Part shown: positions 30,244-41,336 of the stretch, one piece after another
Layout of the letters: every line of letters begins with the position of its first letter
How positions within the stretch are numbered: position 1 is the first letter of the stretch
Assembly: GCF_006715005.1 (NCBI RefSeq)
Contig: NZ_VFMJ01000001.1
Location: 4,402,001-4,466,000, forward strand
Source: Serratia marcescens
GTDB taxonomy: Bacteria > Pseudomonadota > Gammaproteobacteria > Enterobacterales > Enterobacteriaceae
DNA: 64,000 nt
Reading direction: 5' to 3'
Notes under the pieces: generated by a model
Databases searched by the model: none
What the model saw: the letters and a program-made list of their open reading frames with translations, nothing else
What the model was told of the DNA's origin: nothing
Program-made: the position numbers and the translations under genes

Positions 30244-31325
30244 GAGTGCTCTCCCGCCGCCAACGCCAGGGCTTGCTGCCAGCCGTCGACATAGTTCGGA
30301 TTGAAAAAGGCGATCGCCTGTTTATCCACCGCCGCCAGCTGACGCTGCGCTTCGCGCACCACCGCCTCGTCGAGCGAATCGCCGTAGAACAATACCGGCA
30401 GATGCTGTTCCGCCAAGTCCTGCCAGAACGGGTTTTGCCGGCTGAGCACGAAAGGCACGCCGAACTGAATCAGCAGGCACAGGGTGCCAATCCCCTGCTG
30501 GCGATTGAAAATGAAATAACCGAGATCGCAGGCGCGCAGAATATTGAGGTAGTCCTCAAACGCCACCTGCTGCGTGAGCAGCTGCAGGTTTTTTTCGCCG
30601 AACAGCGGCAATCCGGCGGCGCGCACCTGCTCGATGTAGGCGTCGTTATTGGCCGGATAGCCCATCGGCAGGATCACGCGCACGTCGGCGCCGAACTGCT
30701 GATGAATCGCCTGCAGCGCTTCGATATGCCGATTGCTGCGATCGCCGGAGTTGCCCACCAGAATCGTCATCGGCCCGGCCAGGTTTTTCTCGACGTGAAC
30801 GTCGGTCAGCGCCGGATCCATGCGGGTCGGGAAGTACAGCAGCGAGGCCGGCACCCGCGCATGGCGCTGCTGGTAGTGAATCACGTCGCCGCGAGTGGCA
30901 AACACGTTCCCTACTCGCCCCTGCGCAATGCGGCGCAGCAGATAGAACAGCCGGAATTTCCAGCTGGTGGCGTCCTCATACAGATCGGCGCCCCAAATAT
31001 GCCAACTGACCTGACGCGCCTTGATCTTGCCGCTCAGCAGCGCCAACCACAGACCCGGGTTGAACTGGCCGTGCAGGAAGAAGCGCGCATCGCGATCGGC
31101 CTGGGCACGGGCGATGACCGCTGCCGCCAGGCTTTTTTTGTCGGCGTAGGGCTCAATATTCAGGGCGGGGAAATCACCCAGTGCCGCCACATCCTTGGCC
31201 GCCACCATAAAATGCCGCGTCTGCTCAGCCGGCAAACGCGGCGCCAGCACGTCGTTGAAGAAGCGCAGCACCGTCTGGTTATGATGCGGGATATCGGATC
31301 CCAGAACGTGAATCAGTGTGGTCAT
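30240..31325 (-). CDS. wecF: Fuc4NAc transferase WecF
   Basis: WecF transfers 4-acetamido-4,6-dideoxy-D-galactose from its dTDP form to ECA lipid II and so completes the trisaccharide lipid III. The 361-residue protein is a GT56-family glycosyltransferase with the conserved [16 protein letters not shown] start, [17 protein letters not shown] and [11 protein letters not shown]. It overlaps both wzxE and wzyE by four bases. Confidence 0.96.
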   Translation of the reverse strand: MTTLIHVLGSDIPHHNQTVLRFFNDVLAPRLPAEQTRHFMVAAKDVAALGDFPALNIEPYADKKSLAAAVIARAQADRDARFFLHGQFNPGLWLALLSGKIKARQVSWHIWGADLYEDATSWKFRLFYLLRRIAQGRVGNVFATRGDVIHYQQRHARVPASLLYFPTRMDPALTDVHVEKNLAGPMTILVGNSGDRSNRHIEALQAIHQQFGADVRVILPMGYPANNDAYIEQVRAAGLPLFGEKNLQLLTQQVAFEDYLNILRACDLGYFIFNRQQGIGTLCLLIQFGVPFVLSRQNPFWQDLAEQHLPVLFYGDSLDEAVVREAQRQLAAVDKQAIAFFNPNYVDGWQQALALAAGEHS

Positions 31326-32572
31326 ACTCGTCTACGATAAATAAGGAACACGCAGCTACAGAGCGCGAAATACACGATGTAGGTTGCCATATAGGCCTGA
31401 GCCGCCCCCAACGCGCCGTGCAGCGGGATCAGCCAGTGCGAGAACAGCGTCAGCAACAGAAACTGGCTGACTTCCGTCAGGATATAGAAGCGCAGCGACG
31501 CTTTGGCGATCACCAGATAGCCGAACACATAGGCCCCGACTTTCAGCACGTCGCCCACCAACTGCCAAGCAAACAGATCGCGCATGGCGACAAACTTGTC
31601 CGAGAACAGCAGCCAAATAGCGAAATCGCGCAGCACCCAAACCGTAAAGCTCGCTGCCGCTACCGCCGGCAGCACGAATTTCAGCGAACGCACGATCTCC
31701 CGTGAGATGGCGCCCTTGTCCGTCAGCCGCGACAGCGTCGGCAGCAAATAGACGGTAAACGAAGCGGTGATAAACTGCAGATAGGCATCGGAAATGCTGC
31801 TGACGCCCTGCCAAATCCCCACCTCATCCCAACCGTAATGCGCTGCCAGCAGGTTTCGCATCATCACGTAGGCCACCGGCAGCGTCACCGACGTGATCAA
31901 CGCCATGATGGTGAACTTGCCGAGGTTACCGGCCACGAGTTTGTCCCAACGCGGCGCCAGATAGCGCAGCGGCAGCGTTTTGCGCCGCCACAGCATCAGC
32001 CCGGCAGGCAACACCACCAACGCAGGCACCAGCGCCAGCCCCGCCAGCGCGCCTTCATAGCCACCCAGCGTGAAGCACAGGTAATAAGCCACCACGCCAA
32101 TCAGGCTGCCGCCGATCACCGCCAACGCATTGCCCATCGCGTCGCGATAGCCTTTCAGCACCGCCATGAACAGGTTGGCGTAGGCGATGCCCATCTGAAT
32201 GAAGGCGACGGCGCGCACCACATCGACGTAGTCGGCATGCCCGAACAGCCCGATGCTGATCGGTTCGGCGGCGAACAGAAACACCAGCGCCAGCAAAGTC
32301 GAAAAGCCCAGCACGATGCTCGATGCGGTGCCCACCGCCAGACGCAGACGCTGCGGATCCTGGTGGTGCTCCGCCACGTATTTGGTGATGCCGTTAAAAA
32401 TGCCCGCGCCGGACAGCACGCCCAGCACGGTAATCAACTGGCGGAAGTTACCCGCCTGCCCCACCCCGCTGGGGCCAAACGCCACCGCCAGCAGTTTCAC
32501 CACCAACAGTCCCACGCCGATTTTGATCAGCGTGGAGCCGGCGGTCCATATCGATGCTTTTGCCAGCGACAT
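31322..32572 (-). CDS. wzxE: ECA lipid III flippase WzxE
   Basis: WzxE is a MOP-superfamily flippase that moves undecaprenyl-pyrophosphate-linked ECA trisaccharide across the inner membrane. There are about twelve membrane segments in 416 residues. The start ATG at 32572 gives MSLAKAS, as in E. coli, and lies one base after the wecE stop; an ATG three codons earlier overlaps wecE and is less likely. The conserved [21 protein letters not shown] segment is present. Confidence 0.95.
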   Translation of the reverse strand: MSLAKASIWTAGSTLIKIGVGLLVVKLLAVAFGPSGVGQAGNFRQLITVLGVLSGAGIFNGITKYVAEHHQDPQRLRLAVGTASSIVLGFSTLLALVFLFAAEPISIGLFGHADYVDVVRAVAFIQMGIAYANLFMAVLKGYRDAMGNALAVIGGSLIGVVAYYLCFTLGGYEGALAGLALVPALVVLPAGLMLWRRKTLPLRYLAPRWDKLVAGNLGKFTIMALITSVTLPVAYVMMRNLLAAHYGWDEVGIWQGVSSISDAYLQFITASFTVYLLPTLSRLTDKGAISREIVRSLKFVLPAVAAASFTVWVLRDFAIWLLFSDKFVAMRDLFAWQLVGDVLKVGAYVFGYLVIAKASLRFYILTEVSQFLLLTLFSHWLIPLHGALGAAQAYMATYIVYFALCSCVFLIYRRRV

Positions 32573-32573
32573 A

Positions 32574-33704
32574 TCAGGCAAAGAAGCTCAGGATGGTATT
32601 GATTACCGTACGCTGATTAACATCGGACATATTGTAGAACAGCGGCAAGCGCACCAGGCGCGCGCTTTCCTGCGAGGTGTAACGGTCTTCGCCGGCAAAG
32701 CGACCAAAACGTTCGCCGGCCGGGCAGTCATGCAGTGGGATATAGTGGAACACCGCCATGATCTCGGCTTCCTTCAGGTAGTCGATAAAGGCCGTGCGAT
32801 CGCCGATATCGCGCAGCTTGATATAGAACATGTGCGCATTGTGCCTACAATCTGCCGGTATGCTCGGCAGCTCGATGCGGCCGGCCTTCGCCAACGGCAG
32901 GAAACTGTCGTAGTACTTCTGCCACAGCGACAGGCGGCGCTGGTTGATGCGTTCCGCCACTTCCAGCTGGCCCCACAGGTAAGCGGCCTGCAGGTCAGAC
33001 ATCAGATAGCTGGAGCCGATGTCGCGCCAGGTATATTTGTCCACCTGACCACGGAAGAACTGGCTGCGGTTGGTGCCTTTCTCGCGGATGACTTCCGCCC
33101 GATCGACCAGAGCCGGATCGTTCACCAACGTCGCACCGCCTTCGCCGCCGGCGGTGTAGTTTTTGGTTTCATGGAAGCTGAAGCAGCCGATATGGCCGAT
33201 GGTGCCCAATGCCTTGCCTTTGTAGGTCGACATCACGCCCTGCGCGGCGTCTTCCACCACGAACAGGTTATATTTCTTCGCCAGCGCCATGATGGTATCC
33301 ATCTCGCAGGCGACGCCGGCGTAGTGCACCGGCACGATCGCGCGGGTTTTATCGGTGATCGCCGCTTCGATTTTGGTTTCGTCGATGTTCATGGTGTCCG
33401 GACGCAGGTCGACGAACACCACTTTAGCCCCGCGCAACACAAAGGCGTTGGCGGTGGAAACGAAGGTAAAACTCGGCATGATCACTTCATCACCCGGCTG
33501 GATATCCAGCAGGATGGCGGCCATTTCCAACGACGCGGTGCAGGAAGGCGTCAGCAACACTTTCGCGCTGCCGAAACGCTGTTCCATCCACTGCTGGCAG
33601 CGGCGGGTAAAACCGCCGTCGCCGCACAACTTACCGCTGCCCATAGCAGCCTGCATATATTCCAGTTCAGTGCCAACAACCGGTGGAGCGTTAAATGGAA
33701 TCAT
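32574..33704 (-). CDS. wecE: dTDP-4-amino-4,6-dideoxygalactose transaminase WecE
   Basis: WecE is a PLP-dependent sugar aminotransferase that uses glutamate to convert dTDP-4-keto-6-deoxyglucose to dTDP-Fuc4N. The PLP-lysine lies in SFHETKNYTAGGEGG and the Asp contacting the pyridine nitrogen in FVVEDAAQGVMST. The ATG at 33704 gives 376 residues starting [13 protein letters not shown], as in E. coli. Its start overlaps the end of wecD by 14 bases. Confidence 0.97.
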   Translation of the reverse strand: MIPFNAPPVVGTELEYMQAAMGSGKLCGDGGFTRRCQQWMEQRFGSAKVLLTPSCTASLEMAAILLDIQPGDEVIMPSFTFVSTANAFVLRGAKVVFVDLRPDTMNIDETKIEAAITDKTRAIVPVHYAGVACEMDTIMALAKKYNLFVVEDAAQGVMSTYKGKALGTIGHIGCFSFHETKNYTAGGEGGATLVNDPALVDRAEVIREKGTNRSQFFRGQVDKYTWRDIGSSYLMSDLQAAYLWGQLEVAERINQRRLSLWQKYYDSFLPLAKAGRIELPSIPADCRHNAHMFYIKLRDIGDRTAFIDYLKEAEIMAVFHYIPLHDCPAGERFGRFAGEDRYTSQESARLVRLPLFYNMSDVNQRTVINTILSFFA

Positions 33705-34422
33705 GTCTACCTCTGTATAACCAGTACGCGGTGCTTTCAATCACGGCACCCTGTCGTTGATAGAGTCGTAATGCGGCGATATTGCTTATCTGGGTCGCGA
33801 CCCGCAGGCGCTGCATACCTTGACGCCGACATTCGGCGATCGCCGCTGCCATCAGCCTGGAGCCAATGCCCCGGCCAGATGCGCCAGGGAAAGCCGCCAG
33901 CAGGCCGATGCGCATTTCCTGGCCGCCAATGTCACGCAGGCTGACAAAGCCTTCTGGCTGCCCCTGCTCGCCCAGAGCTAACAGGCACTGATGATCGAAA
34001 GTGCCTAAAACGGCCTTTTCAATCCACAAAGCATAAAACCGGCCGCTGTCATCAGGTTGATACCAAGGTGCGCGAAAGCGGCTGACGGTGAACGCCTGAG
34101 CCGCCGCGGTGCGCAATGTCGGGATATCGGACTCGGTTGCCAGACGGGAAGTCAGGGTACCGTCGCCGGGTTCTACCGCTCGTTCACGCTCGAGAGCCAG
34201 GACCAGATCGACCTCCCCTTCAACCAGACGAAATCCCAAGTCGGCGAGGCCATCCGCCAATGCCAGTTGCTGCGCGGGAAGTTTTGCCTGAACCAGGGCA
34301 TGAGCTGCCAAGTCGGCTTCGGCAAGCACCGGAGCCGAGGAGGAGAAGCTGAGTTTCGCGCTGTCTAGCGCGAAAAACTCGCTTTCCCACGCCAAAGGCT
34401 CAATAGTGGCGTGGACGCGCAT
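33691..34422 (-). CDS. wecD: dTDP-Fuc4N acetyltransferase WecD
   Basis: WecD is a GNAT-family enzyme that acetylates dTDP-4-amino-4,6-dideoxygalactose with acetyl-CoA to give dTDP-Fuc4NAc. The C-terminal half has the GNAT acetyl-CoA loop [12 protein letters not shown] and the strands [22 protein letters not shown]. The less conserved N-terminal part is 243 residues in total here, slightly longer than in E. coli. It overlaps rffH by 23 bases and wecE by 14. Confidence 0.94.
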   Translation of the reverse strand: MRVHATIEPLAWESEFFALDSAKLSFSSSAPVLAEADLAAHALVQAKLPAQQLALADGLADLGFRLVEGEVDLVLALERERAVEPGDGTLTSRLATESDIPTLRTAAAQAFTVSRFRAPWYQPDDSGRFYALWIEKAVLGTFDHQCLLALGEQGQPEGFVSLRDIGGQEMRIGLLAAFPGASGRGIGSRLMAAAIAECRRQGMQRLRVATQISNIAALRLYQRQGAVIESTAYWLYRGRHDSI

Positions 34423-35281
34423 GCAGCAGATCCAGCAAATACTTGCCGTAGCCCGTTTTGGATAATGAGGTAGCGGCGCGTTTCAACCCCTTGTCATCCA
34501 ACCAGCCGTTACGCCAGGCAATCTCTTCCAGGCAGGCGATTTTAAAGCCCTGACGTTTTTCTACCGTCTGCACGAAGCTGCTGGCTTCCAGCAGGCTGTC
34601 GTGAGTCCCGGTGTCCAACCAGGCGAAACCACGCCCCAACAGCTCGACGGTCAGTTCACCGCGTTCCAGATACATCTGGTTGATGCTGGTGATTTCCAGC
34701 TCGCCGCGCTCGGAAGGCTTCACCTGTTTGGCAAACTCCACCACCTGGCTATCGTAGAAGTACAGGCCGGTCACTGCCCAATCGGATTTCGGTTTCTTCG
34801 GTTTTTCTTCAATCGACAGCGCGCGGAAGTTGTCGTCAAACTCCACGACGCCAAAGCGTTCAGGATCCATCACCTGATAACCGAACACGGTGGCACCTTC
34901 GGTGCGAGCCGCAACGGTTTTTAATTTCGGGCTGAAAGACTGGCCGAAGAAGATGTTATCTCCCAACACCAGGCAGCAAGAATCGCCGTTGATAAACTCC
35001 TCGCCGATCAGAAACGCCTGCGCCAGACCTTCCGGCTTAGGCTGCGCAGCATAGCTGAGATTGACGCCGAACTGTTCGCCGTTACCCAACAAACGTTCGA
35101 AGGACGGCAGATCTTCCGGGGTCGAGATGATCAAAATGTCACGGATCCCCGCCAACATCAGTACCGACATCGGGTAATAGATCATCGGCTTGTCATAAAT
35201 CGGCAGCAGTTGCTTGGACACGCCACGAGTAATCGGATGCAGACGCGTACCGGAACCGCCGGCCAGAATAATACCTTTCAT
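34400..35281 (-). CDS. rffH: Glucose-1-phosphate thymidylyltransferase RffH
   Basis: RffH makes dTDP-glucose from glucose-1-phosphate and dTTP, the first step to dTDP-Fuc4NAc. The nucleotidyltransferase signature is [16 protein letters not shown], followed by the magnesium-binding Asp in [10 protein letters not shown] and the product-binding segment [15 protein letters not shown]. The 293-residue length matches E. coli. It is the ECA copy of RmlA; the O-antigen copy, if any, is not in the window. Confidence 0.96.
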   Translation of the reverse strand: MKGIILAGGSGTRLHPITRGVSKQLLPIYDKPMIYYPMSVLMLAGIRDILIISTPEDLPSFERLLGNGEQFGVNLSYAAQPKPEGLAQAFLIGEEFINGDSCCLVLGDNIFFGQSFSPKLKTVAARTEGATVFGYQVMDPERFGVVEFDDNFRALSIEEKPKKPKSDWAVTGLYFYDSQVVEFAKQVKPSERGELEITSINQMYLERGELTVELLGRGFAWLDTGTHDSLLEASSFVQTVEKRQGFKIACLEEIAWRNGWLDDKGLKRAATSLSKTGYGKYLLDLLHARPRHY

Positions 35282-35329
35282 ACTTACTCCAAAACCCGCC
35301 GCGCCGGCGCAAAGCGACGCGGCGTTAAA

Positions 35330-36403
35330 TTAATCTGACAGCCCCAAACGCTCACCGGCATAAGAACCGTCTTGCACCCGGCGCCACCAGGTTTCGTTAG
35401 CCAGATACCAGGCTACCGTTTTGCGAATGCCGCTTTCGAAGGTTTCCTGCGGCCGCCAGCCCAACTCACGATCGATTTTGCCGGCGTCGATGGCGTAACG
35501 CATATCGTGGCCCGGGCGATCCTTCACGTAAGTGATCAGATCGCGGTAGTTCGCCACGCCCCGCGGCTTGTTCGGTGCCAGCTCTTCCAGCAGATCGCAA
35601 ATGGTCTGCACCACTTCGATATTCTTGCGTTCGTTATGGCCACCGATATTGTAAGTTTCGCCCACCACGCCCTCGGTCACGACCTGATAGAGCGCGCGCG
35701 CGTGATCTTCCACATACAGCCAGTCACGCACCTGCGCGCCGTTGCCGTATACCGGCAGCGGTTTGCCGGCTACCGCATTCAGGATCACCAGCGGGATCAG
35801 CTTCTCCGGGAAGTGATAAGGACCGTAGTTGTTCGAACAGTTGGTCACGAGGGTCGGCAAACCGTAGGTGCGCAACCAGGCACGCACCAGATGATCGCTC
35901 GACGCCTTGGAGGCGGAATACGGACTGCTCGGCGCATACGGCGTGGTTTCGGTAAACAGATCATCGGTGCCGTGCAGATCGCCGTACACTTCATCGGTGG
36001 AGATATGATGGAAACGGAAAGACTGCTTTTTCTCTGCGGCCAACGGCTGCCAGTAGTGGCGCGCCGCCTCCAGCAGGGTGTAAGTACCAACCACGTTGGT
36101 CTCGATAAAGGCCGCCGGGCCGTCGATAGAACGATCGACGTGGCTTTCCGCCGCCAGGTGCATCACCACGTCCGGCTGATACTGGGCAAATACCCGATCC
36201 AGCTCGGCGCGATCGCAGATGTCGACCTGCTCGAAAGCATAGCGTTCGCTCTCGGCCACCACCGCCAGCGACTCGAGGTTACCGGCATAGGTCAGCTTAT
36301 CCACCACCACCACGCTATCGCCGGTGGCCTCGATGATGTGCCGCACGACTGCGGAGCCAATGAAACCGGCACCACCGGTAACTAAAATACGTTTCAACGC
36401 CAT
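35330..36403 (-). CDS. rffG: dTDP-glucose 4,6-dehydratase RffG
   Basis: RffG converts dTDP-glucose to dTDP-4-keto-6-deoxyglucose with bound NAD. It is an extended short-chain dehydrogenase: Rossmann motif TGGAGFIGS near residue 10, active-site loop [12 protein letters not shown], and the [10 protein letters not shown] motif with catalytic Tyr and Lys. The 357-residue length agrees with the family. Its start overlaps the end of wecC by ten bases. Confidence 0.97.
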   Translation of the reverse strand: MALKRILVTGGAGFIGSAVVRHIIEATGDSVVVVDKLTYAGNLESLAVVAESERYAFEQVDICDRAELDRVFAQYQPDVVMHLAAESHVDRSIDGPAAFIETNVVGTYTLLEAARHYWQPLAAEKKQSFRFHHISTDEVYGDLHGTDDLFTETTPYAPSSPYSASKASSDHLVRAWLRTYGLPTLVTNCSNNYGPYHFPEKLIPLVILNAVAGKPLPVYGNGAQVRDWLYVEDHARALYQVVTEGVVGETYNIGGHNERKNIEVVQTICDLLEELAPNKPRGVANYRDLITYVKDRPGHDMRYAIDAGKIDRELGWRPQETFESGIRKTVAWYLANETWWRRVQDGSYAGERLGLSD

Positions 36404-37656
36404 ACTCCTTTGGTATCAACAACCCATGTTTGTTTTACATCTTCCGGCCGGATGGCCTTGAACTGCTGGTGATCGACCAACATCACGATCACGTCGGCCT
36501 GCTGCAACGCCTCAGCGATTGGCGTCAACGTCACATGGCCCGCCAGCGACTTCGGCAACTGCTCGACATTCGGTTCCACCGCCAGCGTTTCGCCGACGTG
36601 CCATTCGGCAATCAGGTGTGCGACTTCCACCGCCGGGCTTTCACGCAGATCGTCGATATTCGGCTTGAAGGCCAGGCCGAAACAGGCAATTTTGACCTCG
36701 GACGCGCGCTTGTCGGTGGCGGCCAGGCAATCGGCCACCGCCGCTTTCACCCGATCGACCACCCACAGCGGTTTACCGTCGTTCACCAGGCGAGCGGTGT
36801 GGATCAGGCGCGCCTGCTGCGGGTTCTGCGCCACGATAAACCACGGATCGACGGCGATGCAGTGACCACCGACGCCCGGCCCCGGCTGCAGAATATTCAC
36901 CCGCGGATGGCGGTTCGCCAGGCGGATCAGTTCCCAGACGTTGATCCCCTGCTCGGCGCAGATCAACGACAATTCGTTGGCAAAGGCGATATTCACGTCG
37001 CGGAAGCTGTTTTCCGTCAGCTTGCACATCTCGGCAGTGCGCGAGTTGGTGATCACGCATTCGCCCTCGAGGAAAATCTTGTACAGCGCGCTGGCGCGTT
37101 CCGAGCATTTCGGCGTCATGCCGCCGATCACGCGGTCGTTTTGAATCAGTTCCACCATGACCTGCCCCGGCAGCACGCGCTCCGGGCAGTAGGCGATATT
37201 CACGTCCGCCGCTTCGCCCGCTTGTTGTGGGAAGCTGAGATCGCTACGCGCCTGCGCCAGCCATTCCGCCATCTGTTCGGTGGCGCCCACCGGCGAGGTG
37301 GACTCGAGGATCACCAGATCGCCTTTTTTCAGCACCGGCGCCAACGATTTCGCCGCCGCTTCGACATAGGCCAGATCCGGCTCGTGATCGCCCTTGAACG
37401 GCGTAGGCACCGCGATCAGGAATGCATCGGCCGCCAGCGGCTTGGTCACCGCCTGCAGGAAACCACCGTCGACGGCGTCCTTGACCACTTTGTCCAGATC
37501 CGGCTCGACGATGTGGATCGCACCGCGGTTAATGGTATCTACCGCATGTTGGTTAACATCTACCCCCACCACTTTTTTCTTGCGGGAAGCGAACGCCGCC
37601 GCCGTTGGCAAGCCGATATAACCCAGGCCGATAACCGAAATAGTGTCAAAACTCAT
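36394..37656 (-). CDS. wecC: UDP-ManNAc dehydrogenase WecC
   Basis: WecC oxidises UDP-N-acetylmannosamine to UDP-ManNAcA in two NAD-dependent steps. The N-terminal Rossmann motif is [12 protein letters not shown], and the catalytic Cys lies in [13 protein letters not shown]. The 420-residue length is the E. coli length. It overlaps the wecB stop by four bases and rffG by ten. Confidence 0.97.
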   Translation of the reverse strand: MSFDTISVIGLGYIGLPTAAAFASRKKKVVGVDVNQHAVDTINRGAIHIVEPDLDKVVKDAVDGGFLQAVTKPLAADAFLIAVPTPFKGDHEPDLAYVEAAAKSLAPVLKKGDLVILESTSPVGATEQMAEWLAQARSDLSFPQQAGEAADVNIAYCPERVLPGQVMVELIQNDRVIGGMTPKCSERASALYKIFLEGECVITNSRTAEMCKLTENSFRDVNIAFANELSLICAEQGINVWELIRLANRHPRVNILQPGPGVGGHCIAVDPWFIVAQNPQQARLIHTARLVNDGKPLWVVDRVKAAVADCLAATDKRASEVKIACFGLAFKPNIDDLRESPAVEVAHLIAEWHVGETLAVEPNVEQLPKSLAGHVTLTPIAEALQQADVIVMLVDHQQFKAIRPEDVKQTWVVDTKGVWR

Positions 37657-38783
37657 AGTGTCACCTGATGATTCTTTAAAGCTTCGAGGATACGCTGACA
37701 GGCATGACCGTCACCGTATGGGTTATGCGCCCGACTCATCGCGTGATATTCGCTTTCGTCCGTCAACAGCCGGGTCACCGCTTCAACAATTTTGGCCACG
37801 TCGGTGCCGACCAGCCGTACCGTGCCCGCATCTATCGCTTCCGGGCGTTCGGTGGTGTCGCGCATCACCAGCACCGGTTTGCCTAACGATGGCGCCTCTT
37901 CCTGAATACCGCCGGAATCGGTCAGGATCATATAGGCTTGGGTCATCAAATAGACAAACGGCAGATAATCCTGCGGCTCGATCAGCATGACGTTGTCGAT
38001 GCCTTTCAAGATGCGATTCACCGGCTCGCTGACGTTCGGATTGAGATGCACCGGATACACTACCTGCACTTCCGGGTGGTTGCGGGCAATCTCCGCCAGC
38101 GCGCTGCAAATTCGCTCAAAGCCGCCGCCAAAACTTTCGCGGCGATGGCCGGTGACCAGAATCAGTTTCTTATCGGCGTCGAGGAACGGGTAACGCTGTG
38201 CCAGGCCAGCCTGCTGTGCGGCATCGCTCATCACGCGGTCGCGCACCCAGAACAACGCGTCGATCACCGTATTGCCGGTCACGAAAATACGGTTGTCCGG
38301 CAGCAGCTCGCGCAACAGATTTTGGCGCGAGTTTTCGGTTGGCGCAAAATGGTACATCGCCAGATGGCCGGTCAGTTTGCGGTTGGCCTCTTCCGGCCAG
38401 GGAGAATACAGATTGCCGGTGCGCAGCCCGGCTTCGACATGCCCGACGGGGATGCGTTGATAGAACGCCGCCAGGCTGGTCGCCAGCGTAGTGGTGGTAT
38501 CGCCGTGCACCAGCACCACGTCCGGCTTGAAGTCTTCCAGCACCCCTTTCAGCCCTTCCAGGATGCGGCAGGTGATTTCCGTCAGCCCCTGACCAGGTTT
38601 CATGATGTTCAGGTCGTAATCCGGCGTAATCTCAAACAACCGCAATACCTGATCCAACATCTCACGATGCTGTGCCGTTACGCAGACTCTTGCGTCAAAG
38701 GCCTCATCCTGGGCCAGTGCATGTACCAGCGGCGCCATTTTAATGGCTTCCGGCCTGGTGCCGAAAACAGTCAACACTTTCAC
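37653..38783 (-). CDS. wecB: Non-hydrolysing UDP-GlcNAc 2-epimerase WecB
   Basis: WecB interconverts UDP-GlcNAc and UDP-ManNAc and so starts the ManNAcA branch. Segments typical of the enzyme are [36 protein letters not shown] and the allosteric/active-site stretch [28 protein letters not shown]. The 376-residue length matches E. coli. It lies 86 bases after wzzE, the widest gap in the operon; no clear promoter is seen in that gap. Confidence 0.97.
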   Translation of the reverse strand: MKVLTVFGTRPEAIKMAPLVHALAQDEAFDARVCVTAQHREMLDQVLRLFEITPDYDLNIMKPGQGLTEITCRILEGLKGVLEDFKPDVVLVHGDTTTTLATSLAAFYQRIPVGHVEAGLRTGNLYSPWPEEANRKLTGHLAMYHFAPTENSRQNLLRELLPDNRIFVTGNTVIDALFWVRDRVMSDAAQQAGLAQRYPFLDADKKLILVTGHRRESFGGGFERICSALAEIARNHPEVQVVYPVHLNPNVSEPVNRILKGIDNVMLIEPQDYLPFVYLMTQAYMILTDSGGIQEEAPSLGKPVLVMRDTTERPEAIDAGTVRLVGTDVAKIVEAVTRLLTDESEYHAMSRAHNPYGDGHACQRILEALKNHQVTL

Positions 38784-38869
38784 AGCGAATCTCTTTTGGT
38801 CGGTTAATCGCAGGCCCCGCCTGCGAATGGGGCGCTCACGCGCCCTGCATCAGATTATTATATTATTTT

Positions 38870-39922
38870 TTAACTACGCGGCCGACGCGCCAAGGCAACA
38901 CCCGCGCCAACCAAAGCGCCCATCGCGCCCCACAGAATCAGCCAGAAGACCCGGCGTGGGCTGTCGCGTTTTACCGGCTCTTCCGGCGTACGCAAATAGC
39001 GATAGGTCTGGAACTTCTCATCCAACGTCGGGCCAACGTTCAGCGTCGCCAGCATCGCGCGGTTCTGATCGTAATCCAGGTCATAGGTCGGGCCGGAGGC
39101 CTGCAGGCCTTCCAGACGCGCCTGCAGCATCGGCCGGCCCAGCAGGAACAGATCCGAATCCGGCAGTTGCTCGGCCGGGGTGTCGGTTTGCGTGCGGCTT
39201 ATCCCCTGGCTCTCGGCGATTTTCAGCGCCTGCTGCGTGGTGTTCAGCTCACGCTTGTAAACCGACTCCGCCACCGCTTCCTGGCGCTTGACCTGCGCCT
39301 TCATCGAGGTGGTACGGGCGGCCCATGCCCCCTGGATCTCTTCGTTCAGGTGCAGGGCAGCGCGATGGCTGGCGAAGGCCACGTATTGGCGCAGCAGGCG
39401 GTTGGCGTCCGCGGCGGTTTCCGCCGTCAGCTTCACGCCGTCGTTCGGCACTTTTTTGTCGTCGCGCGGCGTGAACAGGATGTTGTTGATCAGCTCGTCG
39501 AGCAGCGCCGCATCGGCGCGGGCATCCCCTTCCTGGCGCTGCTTGTAGTAATCGCTCTGCAGCCAGAAATCGCGACGCGTATCGTAAGCCGCCAGCTGCA
39601 TGATGAACTCATTGTACGCTTCGTCCGCGATGCTCGGCTGTTCGCCGGCCGTCGCCGGCAGCGTGCGCACGTCCAGATTACGCAGGAACTGCTGCTGCGA
39701 GTAGTAACCGCCCAGCGCATTCACCGTAGGTCTGTCCGTGATGGCGGTCGCGCTCCACTCTTGCTTAACCAGATAAGAGACGATCAGCGCGACCGCCGCG
39801 AACAGCACCGCAATGCCGATAATCCACGGTTTGCCGCGCCACAGGGTGCAGCACAGGCCGCGGATATCAAGTTCGTTATCCACCGCCGGGGTATGCTTGT
39901 CAGACGTTGTTTCTGGATTCAT
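38870..39922 (-). CDS. wzzE: ECA chain-length regulator WzzE
   Basis: WzzE is a polysaccharide co-polymerase that sets the modal ECA chain length and helps form cyclic ECA. It has an N-terminal membrane segment (about 35-55), a long alpha-helical periplasmic domain, and a second segment at the C-terminus preceded by the Pro-rich motif PEEPVKRDSPRR. The ATG at 39922 gives 350 residues; GTG and TTG codons just upstream, nearer to the AGAGG site, are possible starts, so the first residues are uncertain. Confidence 0.94.
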   Translation of the reverse strand: MNPETTSDKHTPAVDNELDIRGLCCTLWRGKPWIIGIAVLFAAVALIVSYLVKQEWSATAITDRPTVNALGGYYSQQQFLRNLDVRTLPATAGEQPSIADEAYNEFIMQLAAYDTRRDFWLQSDYYKQRQEGDARADAALLDELINNILFTPRDDKKVPNDGVKLTAETAADANRLLRQYVAFASHRAALHLNEEIQGAWAARTTSMKAQVKRQEAVAESVYKRELNTTQQALKIAESQGISRTQTDTPAEQLPDSDLFLLGRPMLQARLEGLQASGPTYDLDYDQNRAMLATLNVGPTLDEKFQTYRYLRTPEEPVKRDSPRRVFWLILWGAMGALVGAGVALARRPRS

Positions 39923-39942
39923 CACAGCCAAAAAGCCTCTGG

Positions 39943-41040
39943 TTAAGATACTTGCTTGTTATCGCTCGAACGCCGCAGGCGACGCTTGATACGCTTAATG
40001 TACCGCGCAACCCGCCAGGCGCGCTTGATGCAGTAACCGTACAGGAAGAAAGCAAGCAAGAATAATGCCAACATAACCCACTCTGGGATAAAAGTCAGGC
40101 GTTCGCCGATCACGCCAACCGCCGCCAGCAATGCGGCCGCCAGGGTGATCAACACGAAAGCCTGCCGCGGCGTAAAGCCGGCGCGCATGATCAGGTGGTG
40201 AATATGTTGACGATCGGGAGAGAAGGGGCTCATCCCCTTGCGTAAACGACGATACATGATTGCTATCATGTCCATCAGCGGAATAGCGATGATCCACAGC
40301 GCGGTCACCGGGTTAATCGAGTGTGCCTTTCCCTGCGAGCTTTGCAGCAGCAGCCAAATGGCGGTAAAGCCGATCAGGGTACTGCCGGCGTCCCCCATGA
40401 ACACCTTATAGCGGCGGCCGAGGATGCCGAGGTTGAGCAAAATATAGGGAACGATGGTGGCAATCATCGCAAAGCACCAGAACGCCAGCTCATGATGGCC
40501 GCTCAGGTACAGCAACACACCCAGCGCGCCGAAGGAGACGCACGACAAGCCCCCCAGCAGACCATCGATGCCGTCGACCATGTTGAAGGCGTTGATTGCC
40601 GCCCAGACCGCGAACAGCGTCACCAGATAGCCAAACGGCCCCAGCAGCATCTCCCAATCGCCCAGCACATGGCCGAAGCTGCGCAGATACAGACCGGCGA
40701 ACACCATCATGGCGATGCCGACCAACGCCTGCACCAGGGCGCGGATTTTAACGCTGATGTCGAACCGGTCGTCGAGCGCGCCCACAAACACCAGAATGCC
40801 GGCGCAGGTAAGATAAAGCTTGGCGTGCGCGATAGGTTGTTCAGAAATCCAAAACGCAAAGCACAGCCCGGCATAAACGGAAATACCGCCGACCAGCGGA
40901 ATCAGCCCCTGATGGCGTTTGCGATAATTGGGTTTATCTACCAGACCAATACGTTTTGCCGCCTTGCGGGCAACAAAGAGAAAAGCCAAAGAAAACAGGA
41001 AAACAAATAGAATTTCAGTACTCATAGTGAGTAAGTTCAC
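39943..41040 (-). CDS. wecA: UDP-GlcNAc:undecaprenyl-phosphate GlcNAc-1-phosphate transferase WecA
   Basis: WecA starts ECA and many O-antigens by making undecaprenyl-PP-GlcNAc. Eleven membrane segments are predicted. The catalytic Asp pairs are in GALDDRFDIS and NMVDGIDGLLGG, and the cytoplasmic HIHH motif in SPDRQHIHHLIMRAG is intact. I use the GTG at 41040 (VNLLTMSTE), which aligns with E. coli MNLLTVSTD; the ATG at 41025 is the alternative. It is the first gene of the ECA operon and follows rho, as in E. coli. Confidence 0.95.
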   Translation of the reverse strand: MNLLTMSTEILFVFLFSLAFLFVARKAAKRIGLVDKPNYRKRHQGLIPLVGGISVYAGLCFAFWISEQPIAHAKLYLTCAGILVFVGALDDRFDISVKIRALVQALVGIAMMVFAGLYLRSFGHVLGDWEMLLGPFGYLVTLFAVWAAINAFNMVDGIDGLLGGLSCVSFGALGVLLYLSGHHELAFWCFAMIATIVPYILLNLGILGRRYKVFMGDAGSTLIGFTAIWLLLQSSQGKAHSINPVTALWIIAIPLMDMIAIMYRRLRKGMSPFSPDRQHIHHLIMRAGFTPRQAFVLITLAAALLAAVGVIGERLTFIPEWVMLALFLLAFFLYGYCIKRAWRVARYIKRIKRRLRRSSDNKQVS

Positions 41041-41286
41041 AGTTAACAGATCTCTGTAGAAGATAAGGCAGCTTACCACGGGCAATAGCTTGTGCCATCG
41101 GCCCCCGCTACCTTTCGGTCATTTCCTATGACAACGGTGATTCATGCCTATTTTCTTCGCATCGGCTGACAAAACGACAGCAGCAAAGCCGATCGGCGCA
41201 GAGCCAACCGACAAACAAGATGAATTCTCAATAAGTCGAGGAAACAACTTACTTTTCCATTACTGCTACTTATCGTATCCGCCAAA
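41041..41286 (-). promoter_or_regulatory. Leader and promoter region of the ECA operon
   Basis: This gap between the rho terminator and wecA must contain the ECA operon promoter, but I see no convincing -35/-10 pair. A GGTAGC stretch resembles part of an ops element and a TGGCAC/TTGC pair resembles a sigma-54 promoter, but neither stands up (see rejected items). Read-through from rho is another possible source of transcription. Confidence 0.35.
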
Positions 41287-41290
41287 AGCG

Positions 41291-41317
41291 AAAAACGCCA
41301 CGACTAGGCGTGGCGTT
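41291..41317 (-). terminator. Terminator of rho
   Basis: A perfect 9-bp stem (AACGCCACG / CGTGGCGTT) with a 6-base loop is followed by five T residues on the minus strand, 20 bases after the rho stop. Confidence 0.85.
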
Positions 41318-41336
41318 CAGCGAATTTTTTAACGAA

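Noticed and set aside
41082-41097. Sigma-54-like sequence (TGGCAC then TTGC, minus strand) upstream of wecA
   Set aside because: GG and GC are 11 bases apart instead of the required 10, and no enhancer sites are nearby.
41100-41125. Partial ops/JUMPstart-like GGTAGC in the wecA leader
   Set aside because: Only six of the eight ops core bases match, and ECA operons are not known RfaH targets.
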